A stretch of DNA of 64,000 nt from Phytoseiulus persimilis. Taxonomy: Eukaryota > Arthropoda > Arachnida > Mesostigmata > Phytoseiidae. Both the position numbers and the translations under genes were made by a program. Where the stretch lies: the NCBI GenBank assembly GCA_037576195.1, contig CM075102.1:21634745-21698744 (forward strand), given 5' to 3'. The notes under the pieces were generated by a model. It saw only the letters and a program-made list of their open reading frames with translations, had not been told where the DNA came from and made no database searches. Below are positions 52,956 through 60,814 of this stretch, in pieces. The stretch's first letter is position 1. Every line of letters starts with the position of its first letter.

Positions 52956-53106
52956 CATGAAGAATGTCGATGTCACGCATCTGTTCTAATTTGAACCATA
53001 TCTGGAGGGCGAAGGCTCGCGGATTTTGTTCAAAAAGTACACTCCAACAAGTGTCGATTCTGGGCCTCCTCCGGAATTCGGAATCCGACTGCATTGACTC
53101 CTCCAT
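52956..53106 (-). CDS. Candidate first exon of an unidentified gene
   Basis: The frame starts at ATG 53106 with A at -3 and G at +4. It encodes about 50 residues of well-mixed composition (MEESMQSDSEFRRRP, then FEQNPRAFALQIWFKLEQ, then RDIDILH). It reaches a plausible donor, CATG|GTTGGT, at 52956/52955, leaving phase 1. A next exon cannot be placed with confidence; the best in-frame candidate is the decayed-looking sequence at 52105-52790. No family is recognised. Chance ORF is the alternative. Confidence 0.28.
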
Positions 53107-54644
53107 ACTCTCGGATCGCTATTTTCTTCAGAGATCTGGGCCGAAGAAGAAAAGAACACCCTTCAACAACGATGTTGTTCCGAATAGATATTTTCGAAGA
53201 AGGAATCTAGAGATCCGTGGTCGGTCGCTTTCGGAAATTGAGGGAGGCCGCCATAAAAATCATATCGGGTCCATTCTAGAACGATTTTCTATGGTTCTTT
53301 ACGATCGGGTATGAAGTGAGCCGAAGCAACATTGATTCTCTTTAGTATTCCGCCCCACGGAACTCAAGGATTTTTTCGAGCAGATCCGACATGAGCGATT
53401 TTGTAATTTTCCTGGTTATCACCCGTTTTTCCGATTTCTCTCCTCATTTACATCCCTACTTCAGGATCCCTCTTTGGTAACTGCAGTAGCATCCAACTTG
53501 CGTAACGAAAAGCCTCTGTTGAGTCCTCACGTGCATCTTGGTAGCCGTGCAACTTCTGAAGAGATCCTTCAGCGCATCCGAGAGGGAATATTCGTTACCG
53601 AGCTAAAATTATCCGAGTCAATAGTTTCTAGGATCAGCAAGCATTCCGAGTTCTCATTGGTGGACAACAGATTATTATTGTCACCCTCATCCGGGATCGA
53701 TTGAGCACACTGATCTCCCTCACACCCATCAAGGATTCTCATTCGCTCAGCGTAAACTGCAATAGCGTGAGGGTTCGTGATGCTCACTAGCGTGGCCAGG
53801 GGTTGACTTCAGCTACCTTCCATACTTCCAAGCTCATATGCATTTTGAGATTCCTCATCGAGAACCTGTTCTCCGAGTTTAGTCTGAATAGTTCACTCGC
53901 TAGCCTTGAATGATCTCCTGAGTTCTGGGGTTATGCCGAAAGAGAATAGCGGATGGTCATGGTCGATAGCGCAGTTCATATCATACTGTTACCTTGCATC
54001 ATGTGAGCATAGGGCTGAAATGTCTTCCTGAGTTTTCGGAACAGATTGTGCCTTCACCCCCAGTGAAAGAAAGAGTTGGGTTTTACTTCAAATAGATGCA
54101 TCGTTACTGCCTACGTTTGATAAGACTACGCATCGCAAGTCTCCCGTCTGAGATGAAAACCTCAAAACTCGAGCAATATCATCAACCTCAATCGCGTCGG
54201 TACAACTCCGATGGAATGTTCATAATCGGGGGCGACCAGAGGTGTGACCGATACGAATTTTTGAGTTTCCTCTTGGAAGCAGGCTTGCTTTTGGCTGAAA
54301 AGATAGCGCCGTCTCCGATCGGGCCTCCTGATCGGAGGCCTCATTCGGAATTGATTTCCGACCCGAACTCCGCAGCTTCGTTTTGCAGGCTGTCTGGAAA
54401 CTTGATAACAGTTCGTCCCGGAAACGGTGAAGGTTCTGCGACTCTGGTCGTCCGAGTTTTTGAAGAGTCGTTAAAGAAATAGCATCTCCAAGCGAGCGCG
54501 AACCCTTCTTCTACAGTCCCTCGTCAGCTCTGAGCATAGGAGAGGACATCCCTGATCCGAAGAGATCCCTTTCCCAGATCTGGTTACTCTCCGAAACATC
54601 CATTCACAAGGGAAAACTCCTTGAAATGCATGGAATTTTGAAAA
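53107..54644. other. No supportable gene
   Basis: Intergenic DNA between the 52-53 kb candidate and EXD2-like gene B. An open frame at 54096-54482 (+) has no recognisable domain. A small element at 54315-54340 can fold two ways: CCGATC with GATCGG, or GGCCTCC with GGAGGCC. Confidence 0.5.
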
Positions 54645-54650
54645 TTTATT
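54645..54650 (-). terminator. Poly(A) signal overlapping the stop codon of EXD2-like gene B
   Basis: The minus strand reads GAATAAATTTTC. The TAA stop (54648-54646) is contained within the AATAAA hexamer. If used, the 3' UTR would be only a few tens of bases. Confidence 0.5.
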
Positions 54651-56028
54651 CTTCCGACGCGGCTGATTGCGGCATCAGTGCGGGAATCATTTGTAGAATG
54701 AAGTGTTCTCGCCAAATTTCCTGCAGCAGCAGGAGCTTATGATCCGGCCATCTTTCACTAACAAGCTTTCCGTGATACTCGAAGCTCACGATGGGGATTC
54801 GGTAATCCACAGACGCGGCGGCACGGATGATTTCCTCGTTCAACTCTTCGACTTCGAAGGCTTGCATCAAGCAATTCTCTAATCTCCATCGACGTTCTTC
54901 GGATAAGGTGTCCCGATGCTGCAGAAGCATGTTACCCGCCTCACGAAGTTCTTTGAGATCATCGTCTTCATGATAGGGCCGATCGGGGTCTATGATTGGC
55001 GCGTCGAAGAACTTTTCCAGTTGTTGTTTGAGGATGTCCTGCGAGCACCGAAACTCATCCTCGCATCCCCCACACAGGATGAGCGTACAGTTGGGGCGCT
55101 GGTCAAACGTGTGGTGATATTCTTCTGGGACGATGTAAGCGTAGGTCAAATCAGCAGTGATTCCGCAGAAAAAGCAGATGTTCAACGGCTCACTAGGCGC
55201 GGACGATTCCAAAGGGAGTTGAACTCGCGTCAATCTCTCGACTCGGAAGGGCACATCCGCGTACATCGCGAACTCATGGCTTATGAAGTGTTCGAGCCAG
55301 TATTCTGGTCGTAAAGCCCCAAGTACATATGGGATTGCACCGCTCCTGCAACAAATTTCCCGAGTGACCTCGAATATGCTCACCGCTCGCTCGGCAAGAT
55401 CGTGGTTCTGTTCGGTAGAGGGCTCCCTCCCGATCCAGTCCCTCGCGTGCATCTGTCTGTCGCTAGCGACGTGAACGCCGAGTACCGTCTTCGAGAGAGT
55501 GCTCAACGAGAGATCCGCGCGGGCAAGGAGCAGCTCATGCCTCAAGGCCGGTGACTTCATTGCGATGTACCGAAGATCGATGCAGCCTTGGAGCTCGATG
55601 CCGCAGTCCTTCTTGAGCGAGGCTGCGCTGTCAACGATGTCCACACCAACTTTTATGATGCTGGGATCATCCAGCACGTGCTCAAGCTCCTCTGGTATCT
55701 GAGTGAACTCAGATAGTTTGAAAAGAGTCACTTCTTGCTTCGAGGCGACTAGGCTCAAACTCACGATTTTCGGCGGATCGATGGGGCTCACTTCCCACTG
55801 GAAATCGACTGCGATCACCTTTGACGCATTGACGCTGTTCAGAAAAGCGCTCTTGGAACGTTTCCACGCTGAGTGGGAGTCGAAAACTGAATATCGAACT
55901 GCACGGCATTGAAGCCCATTTTCACAGCGGTCCTTCTGGACGGTTCTCCACTTGCGGTACCCGTAGAGTCCAAGGTATGCGAAAGAAGCCGTGACGGCAA
56001 ACACAATCTGGCTGTTGCTCATGTCCAT
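54646..56028 (-). CDS. EXD2-like protein B, intronless and shortened, predicted inactive exonuclease (460 aa)
   Basis: A paralogue of the protein at 46773-48590, colinear over the first 250 residues: MDM start, N-terminal membrane anchor about 8-24, IKVGVD, GCIDLRYIAM, WLEHFIS. The motif I D-x-E is D75-F76-Q77, the motif II Asp is S134 and the motif III Asp is R214, with the preceding motif III Tyr also lost (D210). It keeps one acidic ligand of four, so exonuclease activity is unlikely. The block with [13 protein letters not shown] is deleted. In the HNH-like region the Cys pairs C285/C288 and C319/C322 remain, but the His-Asp pair and final CH are gone. The C-terminus ends soon after REHFILQMIP, lacking the tail of paralogue A. 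The ATG has AAC before it, a strong context. The frame is intact over 460 codons, arguing for selection or recent origin. Function is unknown. Confidence 0.88.
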   Translation of the reverse strand: MDMSNSQIVFAVTASFAYLGLYGYRKWRTVQKDRCENGLQCRAVRYSVFDSHSAWKRSKSAFLNSVNASKVIAVDFQWEVSPIDPPKIVSLSLVASKQEVTLFKLSEFTQIPEELEHVLDDPSIIKVGVDIVDSAASLKKDCGIELQGCIDLRYIAMKSPALRHELLLARADLSLSTLSKTVLGVHVASDRQMHARDWIGREPSTEQNHDLAERAVSIFEVTREICCRSGAIPYVLGALRPEYWLEHFISHEFAMYADVPFRVERLTRVQLPLESSAPSEPLNICFFCGITADLTYAYIVPEEYHHTFDQRPNCTLILCGGCEDEFRCSQDILKQQLEKFFDAPIIDPDRPYHEDDDLKELREAGNMLLQHRDTLSEERRWRLENCLMQAFEVEELNEEIIRAAASVDYRIPIVSFEYHGKLVSERWPDHKLLLLQEIWREHFILQMIPALMPQSAASEE

Positions 56029-57231
56029 GTTTGTTGAGGAATCCGTTGAATATCGAGTGACGAGCGAATGTAATTGGACTTAACACAGCTTACCAGGACA
56101 CGAATGAAGGTGGGCTCAGAATGCGTTCCTATTTGAGGAGGGTCAACGACCGATTGTGGAGAGAGTCGCCTACATAAAGTACGAAAGTTTATCTATTTCC
56201 GATAGCTCCCCGTATCTTGTGTCCCTCCGAGGACATCCGAGATAGAAATGATAACAAAGCTCGATTTCAATTGAGAGCGCAGACAACGACCCACAAAGTC
56301 CAGGGCCGGTTTCTGCTGATCAGAACCGCGTGTTGCGGCTGATTGGGTCGCTTCTACGAGCGGTCCACGGTAATCAAGATGATCAACAATGCGGACGACC
56401 GCCGAAACCGCAACGCTTATCTCAGCTTCTGTTGTCAGGGAAACAACTGCACATCCCGTGGAGTGACCGTGCGATGCGATTCCATTGCTGAAACTTTGCT
56501 TTGTTTCGTCAACCCATAGTCAATGTTGGAGGAACGTTCGGGGGTCAGTCCGTGGAATGGAACTCCCGAAGATTCGCTTTTCCATCCCAATACGAGATCC
56601 CCGAGGGAGCTTCTGATATCTACTTGAAGGGAAAGTTTCAGACATCATCAGCTCCGGTTGGGCTGATTCTTGGCACCCAATTTGAGCACTGTGAGACCAG
56701 AAGGAGAGACTTCACTATGAGGGGAAGCCGCCGGTCAGACAGCTGTTGCGGCTCCGCGGATATTCCACTCTGATTTCGAAAGCATAATGCATCGGAGGGT
56801 CGAGTAAATTCGTGGCCGAAGTCTCGGATCTCGATGATACTTTGTGAACATCATCCCCACCTGGAGCTGATATAGCTACGCGAAGTTCCAGCCGTATCGA
56901 CCACCCGATTCCCTACAATGACGAATAGGAAGTGCAGAGAACCTGTATTTTTTTCCAAGGGCTCCCGACGGGGACCATGTTTTCACGCTGTCGGATGGAA
57001 ATTCGAACCGCTCCGTCTTTGACTTCGTGCACGAAGATAGCCCTTCCCGTGGTTGCGCCACCGTGTGAAATGCGTCAAAATGAAGCCCCCTGGGCCCTCG
57101 ACACATGGGCGAGGTATCGTCAAGATCAGGATTCCTGAAAATGATCCATAGGGACCCCCTAGGAGACATGGGAATTCTAGGAGGGGCAATGACGCCCTAA
57201 AAATATTTCGGAAGTCCACGGTGGCTCACAG
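56029..57231. other. No supportable gene
   Basis: Region upstream of EXD2-like gene B. Short ORFs only. Parts next to 57232 may be further decayed transposon sequence, but no motif could be aligned. Confidence 0.45.
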
Positions 57232-57662
57232 CAGCTCGTACAGCGAATCGACGCAGTTGACCGCGACTTTGCCGCAAGATTCGATCATGACAATGGAAAC
57301 ACCGAGTTGGATTATCGATCCGTGGGCAGACCGGAAGGACCCCGTGACCGAATCCCTTCAAGAATAACTTGAGCTATCAACATACGAAGAGCTGAAAGTA
57401 CGATTCAACACAAGGTATCAGTACTTTCGGCTGAACACAGGAACCCCGGATAAATACCCGACATGGTGGAGCTCACCAAGACTCTCCTTATCTGTTCCGC
57501 ACCAACCTACTTGCTAGAAAGGGCTCTCTGTACTGTGATTATTATGCTGGCGAGAAGACAATCGGACTGCATATCGCGGCTCGAGCAGATTCACGATTTA
57601 ACCTAACAAAACTCGAGCCAAACGCGGAGAAACCGATTTCGTTGTATCAGGTACATCCATAG
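57232..57662 (+). mobile_element. Decayed hAT-superfamily transposase remnant (FAM200/ZBED5/SCAND3-like C-terminus)
   Basis: Translations in three frames line up in order with the C-terminal part of the FAM200/ZBED5/SCAND3 branch of hAT transposases. The pieces are IDAVDRDFAARF (57232 onward); PSWIIDP then LELSTYEELKVRFN and GTPDKYPTWW (57293-57470); TYLLERALCTV (about 57505-57540); and FNLTKLEPNAEKP ending HPS-stop (57585-57662). A TAA interrupts the LQE-LELS junction, frameshifts occur near 57465 and 57585, and stops follow. The reading frame is broken several times, so this is a fossil. No terminal inverted repeats or target-site duplications were recognised. Confidence 0.72.
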
Positions 57663-58028
57663 CATAATTACGTTCGTCAGCCCTCTCCATCTTCGTTATG
57701 ACGGAAGGTATAGCTTAGAGGTGATCAAAGATCCGTGGAGTAGGGAACAGATGGAAGCATTGATGACCTCACAATGAACCCTGTTATCTGTATCTGAAGG
57801 AACGAATAGTAACTCCGACAAGGTGCGACCAGTTTAATTTTTCAGGGATCCATGGAGGATGAAAGTTTCTGGTAGGGGGTCCACGTTTCTCATACTTCAA
57901 CCGGCAAGAGTATCATGTCGACCAGACCCGATTCTCAGAGTTCCTGTCAGAAACACGACCGATTCGGCGCATGCTCGGGAACAATGCCGCGTAGCCAAAT
58001 ATTCCCCCATAACTAGAGACGCCTCTGA

Positions 58029-58542
58029 CCGGACATTTTTTTCAAGACAACCGCACATGGTCCGGACATCAGTGTCGAAACCGGACATCGAACCGCTGGT
58101 TTCCAGATACACCAATCTATATGACTGGAAGAGGCCCGAGCGTCGATATGTTTTCCTCATTCCATGCATCAATGATGAGTCTCAACTACTAGGATGAGGA
58201 GTCAGAGTGAACTTCACTCTCTCTTCGATTATATCCCCCACATGTTGATTCGAGCACCACGGTCCAATGGCGGTGGTCAATGCGGTTAGCTATCTGATCA
58301 GTGTAAGTCCGCTAGCCGACGAAACAGGCGTCTGGAAAGACGGCGTTCAACCGTCCGCGGGCCTGATGCTCTCTCATACGGTGAATGCTATCTGGAGCAG
58401 GACATTTGCCCCCGAAAGGGCTTGGGTTCCCTTCGATTTCTCAGCAGGAGAGAATTACCCTCTCAAATGTCGAACTCCGGACGTTTTCTCCCACAATCCC
58501 AGAAGCCGGACATTTTCCGCTGAAATCTCGGGGACCGGACGG
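58029..58542. repeat. Cluster of CCGGACAT-like short repeats
   Basis: CCGGACAT occurs at 58029, 58062, 58081 and 58506. CCGGACGT occurs at 58477 and CCGGACGG at 58535, with a related AGGACATTT near 58399. The 58477 and 58506 copies are 29 bases apart and share flanking T runs, like degenerate tandem units. Confidence 0.6.
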
Positions 58543-58752
58543 ACAAGGACATGTCAGGTCATATCGCGTCTCTACCCATAACCCTCCCAAGATGCAATCC
58601 ACGAGCCTCCCCCAGCTTCCCCGATCACTATCCACGATGAGCCAGGAGTGTTGATCGATGGATCGCGTGCACCGATTACAGGGAATGTTCGCTCCGCAAA
58701 GGTTCTGTGCAACGAACATTCTCGGGTCTCTTATCTCGCAGTTGATTCGATG

Positions 58753-58824
58753 GAATCAGATAACAGCGATCTCGGAGTTGAATCCAAAGAATCAGATAAC
58801 AGTCAATCCGAAGTTCACTCTCGC
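58753..58824. repeat. Imperfect 36-bp tandem duplication
   Basis: GAATCAGATAACAG occurs at 58753-58766 and again at 58789-58802, exactly 36 bases apart, with partly similar sequence after each copy. Confidence 0.7.
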
Positions 58825-60064
58825 AAGGGCGCTGTTGATGGAATTCGATCAAATCACAGAGGTGGTCCTGGGAGATAGGGCGAAGTGCGGGCGTGTAGCT
58901 AGCAGCGTGGAGGAGGCCGAGAACGGGTGGCATACGTGGTTTTAGGGGACATTGATTATGTGGGACTATGGCTTGGGAATCAAGGGCCTGGCGAGGAATC
59001 CGCAACGGGGTGCCGCAGCTTTCTCAGAGCTATCCGCTGCACTGAATGATTGTACCCCGTAATGCTGAAGTTCTGCTTCACTTGCTCGGAGATGCTTGCA
59101 ATGAGCCGCGCCCACGCACACAAGTTCCCACGTGGGCTATCGTACCGTTCATTGAAGTCGAATGTGCACCATCGGCTCTAATCAGGGTCCATCAGAATCA
59201 AATATTCCTGCCACTCATCTATTTGTTCCGAGGCTTTCCATGATCCGCTCTTATTGCCAGCTCTCCAGAGCCTTGACGTGCTCAAACGACGATGATCCTG
59301 AGAATACTGGATGCTGATGTTAGCCATTGCGGCCAGTTGATGTCGTTTCTTCACTGCTCTTGCTCTTGGTCGACTGCTTCCAGGCGTTTTCCGGCGTCGC
59401 TTCCGACATTGGTGCCACCTCGGGACATCAGACTGATCGCATCGGATCCGGGAAACACCGAGCGACGCGATGCTAGTGTAGAAGCAAAGGTTTTTTCGAT
59501 GGGGCCACTCGAGCGGAGCTTCGAGAGCATTCCTGAACTCGGATCGCAGGTTTTCCGGCGACTGACGGTGTTAGAGACTCGGTGGTACTGGGATCGGAGT
59601 CCCCGTGATATTATACGCATATCAGGCTGGTGTCCGTTTATAGGAGTGACCATTGCGTAAGAGGGAAGGATACCGCCGAATCCTGAAGCTTTACAGTCGG
59701 ATCGTGGAAAAGACCACCGACGAAATCTGGCGGCTGGTAAAGAATTCACCGCGAAAACTTTGCTGTCCTCGACACACAGACGTATTCGAGTTGAACTCAT
59801 GGGTCCAGGAGAGGAAGATTTTCTAGCCGAGTTGTCCACCGATTCTCTCGTTACGTGTGTTGAATCGTAGAGCTGAGATAGGACTACATCCTCCACTTAT
59901 AAACATTCAGATCAGGCTCGGTGAGTGCTCCCACGGAGGATCGGAGTTGCTTTCATTGAAAGGACATGCGTTTTCGAGCCTGAAGCCCGATCTCGATGAA
60001 CACATTTCGAGGCGTTAGTTCATAATTTCCTCGAGCTTCAGCTGTATGCATAACGTGCGAATGC

Positions 60065-60101
60065 TATAAATAAGGCAACAAGTGCATTCCAGGTTCCAGT
60101 T
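60065..60101 (+). promoter_or_regulatory. Candidate TATA/Inr core promoter
   Basis: TATAAATA at 60065-60072 is followed by TTCCAGTTG, whose A is at 60098. This places the TATA box at about -33, close to the canonical distance, with an arthropod-type initiator (CAGTT). An ORF and an AATAAA lie downstream on the same strand. Confidence 0.4.
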
Positions 60102-60211
60102 GAAGAGGGACTGAAGAATACAAGAAACGAAACGATAGCTCTTGAGCTTATCGAAATTCGACCCACCCGAAGCTAAAGGATAACTTCAAATCCTCAAAGA
60201 AGCAATCGAAC

Positions 60212-60406
60212 ATGGAAGTGCAAAGAAGCTGTGTGCGTATGCCGACTTTCGTGACAGGGGGGAGCTGGGTCTTGGGGAACTTTGTTTTCCTGCTGAACCA
60301 CTCAGCCAGCCCTCAGAAGTGTCCCGGAATCACCTTTCGGTATTGCTTCAATAACACTACCTATCGCCTCGCAAAACCCATTGCGGGCGGTGGGCCTGGG
60401 TCTTAA
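60212..60406 (+). CDS. Candidate small protein of 64 residues downstream of a TATA/Inr site
   Basis: The ATG at 60212 is preceded by AAC and followed by G, a strong context, about 114 bases after the predicted start site at 60098. The product begins MEVQRSCVRMPTFVTGG, has a moderately hydrophobic WVLGNFVFLL segment and a Cys-containing second half (QKCPGITFRYCFNNTTY), and ends GGGPGS before TAA. AATAAA on the same strand at 60633-60638 would complete a compact transcription unit. No family is recognised. The unit converges on and overlaps the predicted 3' UTR of the minus-strand gene at 60815-64000. Confidence 0.33.
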   Translation: MEVQRSCVRMPTFVTGGSWVLGNFVFLLNHSASPQKCPGITFRYCFNNTTYRLAKPIAGGGPGS

Positions 60407-60525
60407 GATGGTTCAGATTTAGTTCTAATATAAATCAAATCCTCTTTTTACCACATAAGAAATCTTGGGGTCCTGGGGAACTGGTATCAGATGAATTTGG
60501 CTTCTCCGGGTTCTGGTCAATGATC

Positions 60526-60531
60526 TTTATT
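60526..60531 (-). terminator. Poly(A) signal of the PHFLS-repeat gene
   Basis: TTTATT on the plus strand reads AATAAA on the minus strand. It lies about 285 bases past the TAG stop at 60815. Confidence 0.5.
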
Positions 60532-60560
60532 CATTCCCGAGCGAAGAGTACTATGTTCTC

Positions 60561-60580
60561 TTTTTTTTTCTTTTTTTTTC
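60561..60580. repeat. T9C tandem tract
   Basis: Two consecutive units of nine T and one C, followed by TCTC. A simple low-complexity tract within the predicted 3' UTR of the minus-strand gene. Confidence 0.85.
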
Positions 60581-60632
60581 TCTAGATACATGATGCGACA
60601 GATATAAATATCGACCTCTTCTGCACCTCGTA

Positions 60633-60638
60633 AATAAA
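60633..60638 (+). terminator. Candidate poly(A) signal for the small plus-strand unit
   Basis: AATAAA within GTAAATAAATAC, about 230 bases past the TAA of the 64-residue ORF. Confidence 0.35.
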
Positions 60639-60814
60639 TACATATCCTCTTTTCTCCGATCTCTATCCTCTATAAACTCGTCGTTGGTATATTCTTCCGA
60701 GTGCACGTGTGTAAGTGTAGGTGTATACAAGATCTATGATTTCGCTATGAATATAGCTATGGATATTGAGATATCTCTCGCTGTGATGTGGTCACTCAGC
60801 CGATGGCGGTCGTG

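Larger units (their letters stand above)
57663..60064. other. Intergenic, repeat-bearing, no supportable gene
   Basis: Contains the CCGGACAT motif cluster and a 36-bp tandem duplication (listed separately). A 181-codon minus-strand frame at 59351-59896 is Ser/Arg-rich with no recognisable domain, and is probably chance. Confidence 0.45.

Noticed and set aside
54916-55314. 132-codon plus-strand ORF opposite EXD2-like gene B
   Set aside because: It is an antisense shadow of the coding strand.
59351-59896. 181-codon minus-strand ORF
   Set aside because: Ser/Arg-rich with no domain or signals; consistent with chance.
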